This document shows positions 32,051-45,979 of a stretch of DNA of 64,000 nucleotides, piece by piece. Below the pieces are notes generated by a model. That model was not told where the DNA came from and did no database searches. It saw only the letters and a program-made list of their open reading frames with translations. Position numbers and translations under genes: made by a program. Within the stretch, counting starts at the first letter, position 1. The number at the start of each line of letters is the position of its first letter. The DNA comes from Amphibalanus amphitrite (taxonomy: Eukaryota > Arthropoda > Thecostraca > Balanomorpha > Balanidae), in NCBI RefSeq assembly GCF_019059575.1, contig NW_024881829.1:1-64000 (forward strand), given 5' to 3'.

Positions 32051-35000
32051 ATTTCCTGGTTTTCTTTATAGGCCAAGGCTTGGTAACTGATAACTCTGCT
32101 GCCCTGTAATGGGTCCGGCCCGCTGTGGCGAGTGAAGACACTCGCCCTGACTGACTGGACCGCCAGCCGAGACGCTGCTGACTCTGGTGGTGAATGGTGA
32201 GCGAAAGAGGAGAAAGTTTACGCCAAAGCTGAAGCAACTCTACATTGCTGTACAGCTATTACGCTTTTCACCTGGTGGCCAGTAGAGGAACTAACAGTTA
32301 CTACAACTGACCGTCAGAAGCACCCAACACACACTGTGCCGCTCCCAGTAACGTACCAGGATGTAGACCCCAGTCGGGCAGCGCTCCGGCGTCCGGCGGC
32401 CGCAGCTGGTCCAGCAGTGACAGCAGCCGGCCGGCGCTGGCCTCCGGCGCCGTCAGACAGGCGTTCACGGCCACCACCCTGACGGACAGACGTCACACGG
32501 TCAGCAGAGAGCCGACACTCGGTCAGCGGACAGTGGCATTAAGTCACCGGATAGCAGAGCATCGCCGCAGCACAGAGACCAGACAGGACTGTGCCGACAA
32601 CGCAACCCCGTTGGAGTAACATGACCCTAATAAATGCACCGAAAATGCTCTGGTCTATCTCCATTATTTATAAAAAAAAAAAATGAAAGAACAACTGAGA
32701 TGAGGGAAAGGAGTGAGGCGTCTGTTAGGGTCCCCGTGCAATACGCCCGGTGTGGTGACTGACCTCTGCGCCGCTAGCTGGAGAGCTGGTTCACCTGGCT
32801 GACGACCTTCTGTACCTCCTCGGCGGAGAGCGGATTGCCGTTGGTGGCCCGCCGCAGCCCGTCCCGGTAGCCGGCCGCCCCATCCGGCGACACGCCCTGG
32901 GGAGTCATAGCATAAAACTCAGGCAGGTTCAGGTTTCAGTCCGACACACAGAACCGTCCGGCGACACGCCCTGGGGGCGACACATGGGCGCGCTCAGGGC
33001 TCAGGTACAGGTCTCGCGAGATTAAGCGGTAGGTTTTGCACTTTTACATTTCCGGTTATATCTCAGAAACTAATCGATCTACGATGAAGCCATTTTACAC
33101 GATCATGGCCGGCTTGTTACCCAACAAGTCGATCGCATCTTCAACACTTAAAAGCTTAAGACGACGAAGATATAGCCTGAAGTACACTAAATTTTCTAGG
33201 TGCAAAACCTACCGCTAAAACCCGCGAGACCTGTACCATGCACAAGGGCGCCGGGTGCAGTGTCTGTGTGTCCCTGACTGACCTGCAGCGGTGACGCTGT
33301 CACAGAAAGCACCTGTTCATTGCCCAATGGGTACAGCCCAGTTCCGGCCGGCCGAGTGCCCGCACGTACGCAGCCAGTGTTACGGTCTGTGATCGATCTA
33401 TGTTACGGTCTGTGTTCAATCTATTTTACGCCCTGTGTAACGACCTGCGTTACGGTTTGTGTTACGGTCTGTGTTACATACCCTGTTCTGGGCGGTCTCC
33501 ACCTTGACCCTCTTAGCGTCCCAGAGTCGGTACTGGTAGAGGTGCGCGTTCTCTGCCGAGACGTCCCGCAGGTGAACGAGCAGGTTCTGTAGGCCAACCA
33601 GCGTCTCAGCTGGCACCTGAGAAGGTCAGGGGAGGGTAGGGGAGGTCAGTGGTGTACTGGTGTCTGACATAGACCAGCGGACAGGGGGGAGGGGAGAGGG
33701 AGAGGAGTCTGGTGGCGCAGTAGGACCGTTCCGCGCTTGAAAGTGGACACATCTGAGGACCGTTCCGCGCGCGCTGACACTGCCTCTAGAACCGTTCTGC
33801 AAGCAGTCAGACATGCAGACCGGATTGATGTTTTGAAACTTTGACAAAATAAACTTTAATTAATTCGACACAGGTATCCTAACCGCATGTGTTTTTTATA
33901 TCGCGGACAAAAAAGTGGGGATTGTTAGGGCTAAGCAGGGAGTCACCGATGTTAGATCCCTCTCTGGGTCCTTTCATAGGTCACGGTCCTGACCCGAGAT
34001 AGCTGAGCTGTGTCGCAGCCCTGACCTCAGACAGCTGAGCTGTGCACGCCGTCGGCTCGGCCGTCAGTCGCCACAGACGCTGACGCCAGTGTCCAAACAG
34101 GCCCAAACAATATCCGGCCCTGTATAGCAGGATAAGCCATCAGAGGCGGGAGTGATCAATGGAGGGACGCGAAACACTAACGCTAAGGGGATGACAACTG
34201 CTGAGGAATAAAGAAACTACATGCAGGTACACCGGGAACACGTCATGCTGGAGTTGACGTGTTCCCAGCCCGTCCTGTACCATGCAGCCCGTCCCGGTGA
34301 CCACTCCCGCCTCTGATGTCTTATCCTGCTATACAGGGCCGGATATTGTTTGGAGTTGTTTGGACACTGCACAGTGGCCCTTTTTCAGAATTAGCACGCA
34401 TAAATTCAAAATATTTTTTCTCTTCTTTTGAGTAAAAAGCAGTCTTATCATGTGCAAAACATTCCAAACTATCCGATGGTGCCATTTTTACATCCTAAAA
34501 AATAATCATCTTTCGTAAAACTGACCGCAAAATCGAAGTTTGTCGAGAGGCGCGCGGGCACCACCGGCGGACCCTAAAAAGTAGAGTGAGATGAACATCA
34601 ATTTGTAACACTTTCGATGCGAAAATATTGAAAACTAGTGGCATGGCTGTAAAGCTGAGTTTACGTAGAAGCCCTAGAAACCACCATTTTCATTATTTAA
34701 ACTTAAATAGACCACTTTTGCCGAATATTGTGGACACAATAACAGGACAATTATTAACTGGAGATGGCAGCATACATATGAAGCTTTATGTTAAGTAGAA
34801 CACTCTGGCACATATCGTATTATACATTGTTCGAATCGCCGATCTCTTCTGACCATGTCCACCAAAGGGCATCGCGCCATTTTGCGCCATTTTGCTTCTA
34901 CGGTGGATAACGTGAGCCGTTCAGTCCGCGAGCGGCTGTGGCTCCTGTTCGATACGACTAAGCTCATTGACCTGGCTCGGAGCTGGTGTCACCTGGTGTG

Positions 35001-36159
35001 CGCCTAAATGTGGCTTGACTTTTGCCATGAGATGTGCTAATTGAAATGTCATGTATAACGCTGTGCCCAAGAAAAACTGTCCGATTTCTTGTCGCGTTTG
35101 ATGTCCAAGCCGCACAAGTCCCGTGGTCGGGTTACCGGTTAAGATCGAACGTCAAAAGCGCTATGTTTTTGTATTGTTCGCGCCGCGCTGACCTTATGTT
35201 GCTGCCCGGCCGGGGCCGACTAACGGTGGCTGGCAACAGCTGTAGATGCGGTCACGTGACGCCCTGGGGCGTCCTGGCGGTCAGTGCAGCGCGGTCGGCT
35301 GGCGGGTTCGCCATACAGTTCTCTATATACCGTGGCCACACTAGCGTTCGGAGCGGCCTGGCCGGCGGGCGAGTCGTGCGAACGTGCGCCAAATATTGGG
35401 CCGAGCGGCCTGCCGCTGTTGGGCCGAATCTCCTTGGGCAGTTCGTTTCTTTTCTTCTCTTTCCATTGGCAGGGAATACGTCCATGATCACGTGGTGATG
35501 TCTTGCACCACTTTCATGTCATGTGGGAATTAATGCGTGCTAATTCTGAAAAAGGGCCACTGTGCACTGGCGTCAGCGGCTGTGGCGACTGACGGCCGAG
35601 CCGACGGCGTGCACAGCTCAGCTGTCTGAGGTCAGGGCTGCGACACAGCTCAGCTATCTCGGGTCAGGACCGTGACCCCCTATGAAAAGACCCAGAGAGG
35701 GATGTAACATCGGTGACTCCCTGCTTAACCCTAACAATCCCTACTTTTTCTCCGCGCTATAAAAAAACACATGCGCGCTATAAAAAAAAAACACATCCCT
35801 ATCAACCAGTCCCAAACAGTGTACCAAATTTGAGCGCAATCGGCGTGGCAGTTCAGGGTTCAAGATATATGAGCAACCCAAAATCGCTACTGCAGCAGAA
35901 TAACGAACGCTCTTGGCCCTTCACGTCGCACGTGTCACGACGCTCACCATGATACATCAGTTGTAGTCAATAACTCACCAAGATACATCAGTTGTAGTCA
36001 ATAACGAGATGGAAGGGATAGGATTACGCAACAAAGAGTAACGCAGGTCAATCAGCCCAGCGGTTGCTGACTTACAAGCCTATTAAAAACGTTACAGGAA
36101 TACGCTTCGCTAGCTCAATCGTAATAGAGTAGAATCATTACACATATGCAATTGCTACT
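32051..36159 (-). repeat. Array unit 6 (full form with Transib-like insertion)
   Basis: Holds E3 (32357-32478), E2 (32764-32896, with TAG), the micro-exon (33283-33312) and E1 (33482-33609), then both foldback arms. The right arm is split by the element at 34370-35564. Without that insertion the unit would be about 2.9 kb. Confidence 0.78.
34365..35569 (+). mobile_element. Transib-like non-autonomous element with CACAGTG ends and 5-bp duplication
   Basis: Bases 34370-35564 (1,195 bp) have inverted ends that match for 32 bp and, after one mismatch, a few more, starting CACAGTGGCCCTTTTTCAGA. They are flanked by the 5-bp direct repeat CACTG (34365-34369; 35565-35569). The uninterrupted sequence GGACACTGGCGTCAG is present in the other units, so the insertion is certain. 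A 5-bp duplication with CACWRTG-type termini is the signature of the Transib superfamily, relatives of RAG1. CACAGTG is also the heptamer of V(D)J recombination signals. No transposase is encoded and no RSS-like nonamer is obvious. Confidence 0.82.
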
Positions 36160-37498
36160 ATTTCCTGGTTTTCTTTATAGGCCAAGGCTTGGTAACTGAT
36201 AACTCTGCTGCCCTGTAATGGGTCCGGCCCGCTGTGGCGAGTGAAGACACTCGCCCTGACTGACTGGACCGCCAGCCGAGACGCTGCTGACTCTGGTGGT
36301 GAATGGTGAGCGAAAGAGGAGAAAGTTTACGCCAAAGCTGAAGCAACTCTACATTGCTGTACAGCTATTACGCTTTTCACCTGGTGGCCAGTAGAGGAAC
36401 TAACAGTTACTACAACTGACCGTCAGAAGCACCCAACACACACTGTGCCGCTCCCAGTAACGTACCAGGATGTGGACCCCAGTCGGGCAGCGCTCCGGCG
36501 TCCGGCGGCCGCAGCTGGTCCAGCAGTGACTGCAGCCGGCCGGCGCTGGCCTCCGGCGCCGTCAGACAGGCGTTCACGGCCACCACCCTGACGGACAGAC
36601 GTCACACGGTCAGCAGAGAGCCGACACTCGGTCAGCGGACAGTGGCATTAAGTCACCGGATAGCAGAGCATCGCCGCAGCACAGAGACCAGACAGGACTG
36701 TGCCGACAACGCAACCCCGTTGGAGTAACATGACCCTAATAAATGCACCGAAAATGCTCTGGTCTATCTCCATTATTTATAAAAAAAAAAAATGAAAGAA
36801 CAACTGAGATGAGGGAAAGGAGTGAGGCGTCTGTTAGGGTCCCCGTGCAATACGCCCGGTGTGGTGACTGACCTCTGCGCCGCAAGCTGGAGAGCTGGTT
36901 CACCTGGCTGACGACCTTCTGTACCTCCTCGGCGGAGAGCGGATTGCCGTTGGTGGCCCGCCGCAGCCCGTCCCGGTAGCCGGCCGCCCCATCCGGCGAC
37001 ACGCCCTGGGGAGTCATAGCATAACACTCAGGCAGGTTCAGGTTTCAGTCCGACACACAGAACCGTCCGGCGACACGACCTGGGGGCGACACATGGGCGC
37101 GCTCAGGGCTCAGGTACAGGTCTCGCGAGATTAAGCGGTAGGTTTTGCACTTTTACATTTCCGGTTATATCTCAGAAACTAATCGATCTACGATGAAGCC
37201 ATTTTATACGATCATGGCCGGTAGGGTGGCACTAAAACGGGGCTAAAATTTCGTTTGAGAATTTTCAACGGGACGGGCAGTCAATCTGTTCTACCACCGG
37301 AGGAAACGTTGTGTGTAAAATATTTTTGGAAAATGTTTATTTAGAGGTAGCTCAACCAGGTCAAAGTTCACATTTTTGTGAAAAACACAACTATGACGAA
37401 CTTTTTATTTCCACGTGCATTTCTGACGTTCACAATGACATTGGACGTTGTCAATACTTCTTCAAAACGTTTCAGCACCTAAACTTCAAATATATATA

Positions 37499-38299
37499 CA
37501 GGGTGATCCAAAAAAATTGGAACCCCTAACTTAAAATGTCTGTAAGTCAGAAAATTTTCAATTTATTGATAAATTGCAAACACCATTAGAAAGAACGTTC
37601 AATTCTCTATAAAACCAAGTTGATTGTACTTACTTATTATTATAAATAGTGCCCTAGACAGTAGACATATTCCTATAAAATTTGTGTTACGAAACTCAGT
37701 GAAACGGTTTTGAACATTATGCGCAAATCAGTGATTGACGGTTTGCTGTTCTGACCATGTCGCTTGTTGGAGGTCCATGAATAAAAATAGCTCATACACT
37801 TGCTATTGTAAGGAAAGGAAAGACTGACAGCCTGCTGGGACCAGTTGTCCCAGAGACTGCTGGCCAGTGCAGTCGGAGCTGTCCCCGAGCAACTGCAGGC
37901 CTGCGCGACGGCCCCCGGAGCTCGCGTTGAGCACATGCTGTGATGAACAGCGGAAGCTAGGACGCGTGTATCTGTTCTACTATGTGCTTCTGTGTAAAAT
38001 TTAATGAAATAAAATTGAATTTGGATGTGGTATTATTCGCAAAAAGACAACAGATAGAATGCTAACGGATTTCAGCGCATTGTAAACATTTGGCAATTTT
38101 GTTTCACTCAGTTTTCTGACGCTCATTCCAAAAACTAATAGTGTGCCAATGCTGTACAACATACATGCACCAATTTGACGTGATTTTATGGAGGAGTTAA
38201 TGCTCTTTCTAATGGTGTTCGCAATTTGTCAATAAAGTGAATACTGTCGGACTTATAGACATTTTAAGTTAGGGGTTCCAAATTTTTTGGATCACCCTG
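37499..38299 (+). mobile_element. Mariner-type MITE, duplicated copy
   Basis: Same element and same flanking TA as at 23575-24375. It was copied with the surrounding 13.9-kb segment and did not insert independently. Confidence 0.8.
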
Positions 38300-38448
38300 T
38301 ATAGGTACATATGAGGTATATAGTTCTTTTGAAGGTATCCTTAACTTACTGCATAGCTACATGAAAAGAGAAAGCGGTATCATCGGTAATCAGCCAACAC
38401 TTGTACACATCATTCGTCGGCTAGTCTCGCCCACTTAGAAGTTACGAT

Positions 38449-39256
38449 CGCCTTGCGTATGTTAGAAAACTTGCGTCTTTGCTCCTCGACGACCTACAAG
38501 AGAAGCTGCTTCATCATCATCAAAGTCTTCACCTTCTTCAAGTCTTCATCCTTCGTGGGGGTCAGATTGATTTCCTGACCATCAACAACATACCTCGTTC
38601 TGCGAAGTCGTAGAAGTTGTGATATGACGAAGTCTTCCGTGGACTTGCTAGAGACTGAAGCTATAGTAAGTTCAACGTTGGCTCGACGGGGGGGGGGGGG
38701 GGGGGTCCTCGGCCCTCTCTTCTCTTAACGATGCAGCCATCTCACGTTTAGTAACAGCGAACGTAATCTCCTTATCAAAGGCGAGGGCGACCAGCCTCTC
38801 ATTTAGATATCAGAGGTGACGGCTGAAGACAATGGCTGTCGCCTTGGACACCAGTTCGGACATCAATTCGTCCAATTCGTACTCTAGGAGGGACTTGAAG
38901 AAGTCGAGATCTTGCGCTAGTGCAGACGCCAGAAGCGATGCATTGAATTGAGCCGAAAACTACGTTATTACCACAAAGGTCACGATTCGCTGGAGGCTCT
39001 TCTTCTTAGACATAGTGAGGCACGATTGTGCTCGGAAGAGGTATAGTTTCATAGCGCAAATGGCATTGGTCAACCAGTACACACAGAGCATATCGGGGCG
39101 AGTGATCTTCATACCTCGTTTCGGAGCACCACCGAGGACAGCGATTGCCAGCTCCAGCATCTCGCGGTTGTCGCGTGAGTGCTGGCGGTTAGGGACACCT
39201 TTACGACCGACTCTGTGCAAGAGCATCACCTGGGTTGTGGAGGTGGGACATGTCAC
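38449..39256 (-). pseudogene. Degenerate transposon-like coding relic, duplicated copy
   Basis: Near-identical copy of 24520-25327; the 98-codon segment is at 38960-39256. Family not recognised. Confidence 0.4.
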
Positions 39257-39423
39257 AGTTTTTGAAGGTTGATGGCTTCGTTCTATCTATCGACGCCCAC
39301 TTTTTATGGAAGCGCTTAAACAAAGCAACGTCTGGGCCGCTGGACGGATTGAGTCAGGCTGTAAATGTCTTACTAACTTAAAATTGTAAAATTAAATAAA
39401 ATTACTATCTTAAAATTGTCCTA

Positions 39424-39612
39424 CTAACGGGCCACTCTTTGGTGGCCACAAGCATGGTTAGAAGGCACAAAGAAACTGTTGTCTGTCCATTGTGTCGTAA
39501 TGCCATTGAAACTCTGGAACACATGCTCTTTGAATGTGACAAACTGAAAGACGATAGAGTAGCTGCTCAAAAAATATACAAAACTACTATTAAACTACAA
39601 AACTACTACTAA
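39424..39612 (+). pseudogene. 3' end of a non-LTR retrotransposon ORF, duplicated copy
   Basis: Copy of 25495-25683 with the same zinc-knuckle CPLCRNAIETLEHMLFEC. Confidence 0.62.
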
Positions 39613-39620
39613 TTGCTACT

Positions 39621-40918
39621 ATTTCTTGGTTTTCTTTATAGGCCAAGGCTTGGTAACTGATAACTCTGCTGCCCTGTAATGAATCCGGCCCGCTGTCGCG
39701 AGTGAAGACACTCGCCCTGACTGACTTAACCGCCAGCCGAGACGCTGCTGACTCTGGTGGTGAATGGTGAGCGGAAGAGGAGAAAGTTTACGCCAAAGCT
39801 GAAGCAACTCTACATTGCTGTACAGCTATTACGCTTTTCAACTGGTGGCCAGTAGAGGAACTAACAGTTACTACAACTGACCGTCAGAAGCACCCCACAC
39901 ACCGTGCCGCTCCCAGTAACGTACCAGGATGTAGACCCCAGTCGGGCAGCGCTCCGGCGTCCGGCGGCCGCAGCTGGTCCAGCAGTGACAGCAGCCGGCC
40001 GGCGCTGGCCTCCGGCGCCGTCAGACAGGCGTTCACGGCCACCACCCTGACGGACAGACGTTACACGGTCAGCAGAGAGCCGACACTCGGTCAGCGGACA
40101 GTGGCATTGGGTCACCGGATCACCTTGGCGTTAAACACTAACGCCAAGGGGATGACAACTGCTGAGGAATAAAGAAACTACATGCAGGTACACTGGGAAC
40201 ACGTCATGCTGGAGTTGACGTGTTCCCAGCCCGTCCTGTACCATGCAGCCCGTCCCGATGATCACTCCCGCCTCTGATGGCTTATCCTGCTATACAGGGC
40301 CGAATATTGGTTGGAGCTGTTTGGACACTGGCGTCAGCGGCTGTGGCGACTGACGGCCGAGCCGACGGCGTGCACAGCTCAGCTGTCTGAGGTCAGGGCT
40401 GCGACACAGCTCAGCTATCTCGGGTCAGGACCGTGACCTCCTATGAAAGGACCCAGAGAGGGATGTAACATCGGTGACTCCCTGCTTAACCCTAACAATC
40501 CCTACTTTTTCTCCGCGCTATAAAAAAACACATGCGCGCTAAAAAAAAAACACATCCCTATCAACCAGTCCCAAACAGTGTACCAAATTTGAGCGCAATG
40601 GGCGTGGCAGTTCAGGGTTCAAGATATATGAGCAACCCAAAATCGCTACTGCAGCAGAATAACGAACGCTCTTGGCCCTTCACGTCGCACGTGTCACGAC
40701 GCTCACCATGATACATCAGTTGTAGTCAATAACTCACCAAGATACATCAGTTGTAGTCAATAACGAGATGGAAGGGATAGGAATACGCAACAAAGAGTAA
40801 CGCAGGTCAATCAGCCCAGCGGTTGCTGACTTACAAGCCTATTAAAAACGTTACAGGAATACGCTTCGCTAGCTCAATCGTAATAGAGTAGAATCATTAC
40901 ATATATGCAATTGCTACT
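39621..40918 (-). repeat. Array unit 8 (duplicate of unit 2)
   Basis: Short form with E3 at 39925-40046; offset 13,929 bp from unit 2. Confidence 0.8.
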
Positions 40919-43376
40919 ATTTCCTGGTTTTCTTTATAGGCCAAGGCTTGGTAAGGCCAAGCGGACAGTGGCATTGGGTCACCGGATAGCAGAGCATCGC
41001 CGCAGCACACAGACCAGACAGGACTGTGCCGACAACGCAACCCCGTTGGAGTAACATGACCCTAATAAATGCACCGAAAATGCTCTGGTCTATCTCCATT
41101 ATTTACAAAAAAAAAAATGAAAGAACAACTGAGATGAGGGAAAGGAGTGAGGCGTCTGTTAGGGTCCCCGTGCAATACGCCCGGTGCGGTGACTGACCTC
41201 TGCGCCGCTAGCTGGAGAGCTGGTTCACCCGGCTGACGACCTTCTGTACCTCCTCGGCGGAGAGCGGATTGCCGTTGGTGGCCCGCCGCAGCCCGTCCCG
41301 GTAGCCGGCCGCCCCATCCGGCGACACGCCCTGGGGAGTCATAGCATAACACTCAGGCAGGTTCAGGTTTCAGTCCGACACACAGAACCGTCCGGCGACA
41401 CGCCCTGGGGGCGACACATGGGCGCGCTCAGGGCTCAGGTACAGGTCTCGCGAGATTAAGCGGTAGGTTTTGCACTTTTACATTTCCGGTTATATCTCAG
41501 AAACTAATCGATCTACGATGAAGCCATTTTACACGATCATGGCCGGCTTGTTACCCAACAAGTCGATCGCATCTTCAACACTTTAAAGCTTAAGACGACG
41601 AAGATATAGCCTGAAGTACACTAAATTTTCTAGGTGCAAAACCTACCGCTAAAACCCGCGAGACCTGTACCATGCACAAGGGCGCCGGGTGCAGTGTCTG
41701 TGTGTCCCTGACTGACCTGCAGCGGTGACGCTGTCACAGAAAGCACCTGTTCATTGCCCAATGGGTACAGCCCAGTTCCGGCCGGCCGAGTGCCCGCACG
41801 TACGCAGCCAGTGTTACGGTCTGTGTTCGATCTATGTTACGGTCTGTGTTCAATCTATTTTACGCCCTGTGTAACGACCTGCGTTACGGTTTGTGTTACG
41901 GTCTGTGTTACATACCCTGTTCTGGGCGGTCTCCACCCTGACCCTCTTAGCGTCCCAGAGTCGGTACTGGTAGAGGTGCGCGTTCTCTACCGACACGTCC
42001 CGCAGGTGAACGAGCAGGTTCTGTAGGCCGACCAGCGTCTCAGCTGGCACCTGAGAAGGTCAGGGGAGGGTAGGGGAGGTCAGTGGTGTACTGGTGTCTA
42101 ACATAGACCAGCGGACAGGGGTGGCGCAGTAGGACCGTTCCGCGCTTGAAAGTGGACACATCTGAGGACCGTTCCGCGCGCGCTGACACTGCCTCTAGAA
42201 CCGTTCTGCGAGCAGTCAGACATGCAGACCGGATTGATGTTTTGAAACTTTGACAAAATAAACTTTAATTAATTCGACACAGGTATCCTAACCGCATGTG
42301 TTTTTTATATCGCGGACAAAAAAGTGGGGATTGTTAGGGCTAAGCAGGGAGTCACCGATGTTAGATCCCTCTCTGGGTCCTTTCATAGGTCACGGTCCTG
42401 ACCCGAGATAGCTGAGCTGTGTCGCAGCCCTGACCTCAGACAGCTGAGCTGTGCACGCCGTCGGCTCGGCCGTCAGTCGCCACAGACGCTGACGCCAGTG
42501 TCCAAACAGGCCCAAACAATATCCGGCCCTGTATAGCAGGATAAGCCATCAGAGGCGGGAGTGATCAATGGAGGGACGCGAAACACTAACGCTAAGGGGA
42601 TGACAACTGCTGAGGAATAAAGAAACTACATGCAGGTACACCGGGAACACGTCATGCTGGAGTTGACGTGTTCCCAGCCCGTCCTGTACCATGCAGCCCG
42701 TCCCGGTGACCACTCCCGCCTCTGATGTCTTATCCTGCTATACAGGGCCGGATATTGTTTGGAGCTGTTTGGACACTGGCGTCAGCGGCTGTGGCGACTG
42801 AAGGCCGAGCCGACGGCGTGCACAGCTCAGCTGTCTGAGGTCAAGGCTGCGACACAGCTCAGCTATCTCGGGTCAGGACTCAGGACCGTGACCCCCTATG
42901 AAAAGACCCAGAGAGGGATCTAACATCGGTGACTCCCTGCTTAACCCTAACAATCCCTACTTTTTTCTCCGCGCTATAAAAAAACACATGCACGCTATAA
43001 AAAAAAAACACATCCCTATCAACCAGTCCCAAACAGTGTACCAAATTTGAGCGCAATCGGCGTGGCAGTTCAGGGTTCAAAATATATGAGCAGCCCAAAA
43101 TCGCTACTGCAGCAGAATAACGAACACTCTTGGCCCTTCACGTCGCACGTGTCACGACGCTCACCATGATACATCAGTTGTAGTCAATAACTCACCAAGA
43201 TACATCAGATGTAGTCAATAACGAGATGGAAGGGATAGGATTACGCAACAAAGAGTAACGCAGGTCAATCAGCCCAGCGGTTGCTGACTCACAAGCCTAT
43301 TAAAAACGTTACAGGAATACGCTTCGCTAGCTCAATCGTAATAGAGTAGAATCATTACATATATGCAATTGCTACT
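40919..43376 (-). repeat. Array unit 9 (duplicate of unit 3)
   Basis: Contains E2 with the TAG stop (41198-41330), the micro-exon (41717-41746) and E1 (41916-42043). The E3-removing junction near 40950 is identical to that of unit 3. Confidence 0.8.
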
Positions 43377-44674
43377 ATTTCTTGGTTTTCTTTATAGGCC
43401 AAGGCTTGGTAACTGATAACTCTGCTGCCCTGTAATGGGTCCGGCCCGCTGTCGCGAGTGAACACACTCGCCCTGACTGACTGGACCGCCAGCCGAGACG
43501 CTGCTGACTCTGGTGGTGAATGGTGAGCGGAAGAGGAGAAAGTTTACGCCAAAGCTGAAGCAACTCTACATTGCTGTACAGCTATTACGCTTTTCAACTG
43601 GTGACCAGTAGAGGAATTAACAGTTACTACAACTGACCGTCAGAAGCACCCCACACACCGTGCCGCTCCCAGTAACGTACCAGGATGTAGACCCCAGTCG
43701 GGCAGCGCTCCGGCGTCCGGCGGCCGCAGCTGGTCCAGCAGTGACAGCAGCCGGCCGGCGCTGGCCTCCGGCGCCGTCAGACAGGCGTTCACGGCCACCA
43801 CCCTGACGGACAGACGTTACATGGTCAGCAGAGAGCCGACACTCGGTCAGCGGACAGTGGCATTGGGTCACCGGATCACCTTGGCGTTAAACACTAACGC
43901 CAAGGGGATGACAACTGCTGAGGAATAAAGAAACTACATGCAGGTACACTGGGAACACGTCATGCTGGAGTTGACGTGTTCCCAGCCCGTCCTGTACCAT
44001 GCAGCCGGTCCCGGTGATCACTCCCGCCTCTGATGGCTTATCCTGCTATACAGGGCCGGATATTGGTTGGAGCTGTTTGGACACTGGCGTCAGCGGCTGT
44101 GGCGACTGACGGCCGAGCCGACGGCGTGCACAGCTCAGCTGTCTGAGGTCAGGGCTGCGACACAGCTCAGCTATCTCGGGTCAGGACCGTGACCTCCTAT
44201 GAAAGTACCCAGAGAGGGATGTAACATCGGTGACTCCCTGCTTAACCCTAACAATCCCTACTTTTTCTCCGCGCTATAAAAAAACACATGCGCGCTAAAA
44301 AAAAAACACATCCCTATCAACCAGTCCCAAACAGTGTACCAAATTTGAGCGCAATGGGCGTGGCAGTTCAGGGTTCAAGATATATGAGCAACCCAAAATC
44401 GCTACTGCAGCAGAATAACGAACGCTCTTGGCCCTTCACGTCGCACGTGTCACGACGCTCACCATGATACATCAGTTGTAGTCAATAACTCACCAAGATA
44501 CATCAGTTGTAGTCAATAACGAGATGGAAGGGATAGGAATACGCAACAAAGAGTAACGCAGGTCAATCAGCCCAGCGGTTGCTGACTTACAAGCCCATTA
44601 AAAACGTTACAGGAATACGCTTCGCTAGCTCAATCGTAATAGAGTAGAATCATTACATATATGCAATTGCTACT
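43377..44674 (-). repeat. Array unit 10 (duplicate of unit 4)
   Basis: Short form with E3 at 43681-43802. Confidence 0.8.
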
Positions 44675-45979
44675 ATTTCCTGGTTTTCTTTATAGGCCAA
44701 GGCTTGGTAACTGATAACTCTGCTGCCCTGTAATGGGTCCGGCCCGCTGTGGCGAGTGAAGACACTCGCCCTGACTGACTGGACCGCCAGCCGAGACGCT
44801 GCTGACTCTGGTGGTGAATGGTGAGCGGAAGAGGGGAAAGTTTACGCCAAAGCTGAAGCAACTCTACATTGCTGTACAGCTATTACGCTTTTCACCTGGT
44901 GGCCAGTAAAGGAACTAACAGTTACTACTACTGACCGTCATAAGCACCCAACACACAACGTGCCGCTCCCAGTAACGTACATACCAGGATGTAGACCCCA
45001 GTCGGGCAGCGCTCCGGCGTCCGGCGGCCGCAGCTGGTCCAGCAGTGACAGCAGCCGGCCGGCGCTGGCCTCCGGCGCCGTAAGACAGGCGTTCACGGCC
45101 ACCACCCTGACGGACAGACGTTACACGGTCAGCAGAGAGCCGACACTCGGTCAGCGGACAGTGGCATTGGGTCACCGGATCACCTTGGCGTTAAACACTA
45201 ACGCCAAGGGGATGACAACTGCTGAGGAATAAAGAAACTACATGCAGGTACACTGGGAACACGTCATGCTGGAGTTGACGTGTTCCCAGCCCGTCCTGTA
45301 CCATGCAGCCGGTCCCGGTGATCACTCCCGCCTCTGATGGCTTATCCTGCTATACAGGGCCGGATATTGTTTGGAGCTGTTTGGACACTGGCGTCAGCGG
45401 CTGTGGCGACTGACGGCCGAACCGACGGCGTACACAGCTCAGCTGTCTGAGGTCAGGGCTGCGACACAGCTCAGCTATCTCGGGTCAGGACCGTGACCTC
45501 CTATGAAAGGACCCAGAGAGGGATGTAACATCGGTGACTCCCTGCTTAACCCTAACAATCCCTACTTTTTCTCCGCGCTATAAAAAAACACATGCGCGCT
45601 ATAAAAAAAAACACATCCCTATCAACCAGTCCCAAACAGTGTACCAAATTTGAGCGCAATCGGCGTGGCAGTTCAGGGTTCAAGATATATGAGCAACCCA
45701 AAATCGCTACTGCAGCAGAATAACGAACGCTCTTGGCCCTTCACGTCGCACGTGTCACGACGCTCACCATGATACATCAGTTGTAGTCAATAACTCACCA
45801 AGATACATCAGTTGTAGTCAATAACGAGATGGAAGGGATAGGATTACGCAACAAAGAGTAACGCAGGTCAATCAGCCCAGCGGTTGCTGACTTACAAGCC
45901 TATTAAAAACGTTACAGGAATACGCTTCGCTAGCTCAATCGTAATAGAGTAGAATCATTACACATATGCAATTGCTACT
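44675..45979 (-). repeat. Array unit 11 (duplicate of unit 5)
   Basis: Short form with E3 at 44985-45106, carrying the same 4-bp donor insertion as unit 5. Confidence 0.8.

Larger units (their letters stand above)
36160..39620 (-). repeat. Array unit 7 (duplicate of unit 1)
   Basis: Offset from unit 1 by 13,923-13,929 bp with very few differences, mainly a longer poly-G run near 38690-38705. Contains E3 (36466-36587), E2 (36873-37005, open), the mariner MITE (37499-38299), the degenerate coding relic and the LINE relic (39424-39612). Confidence 0.85.
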
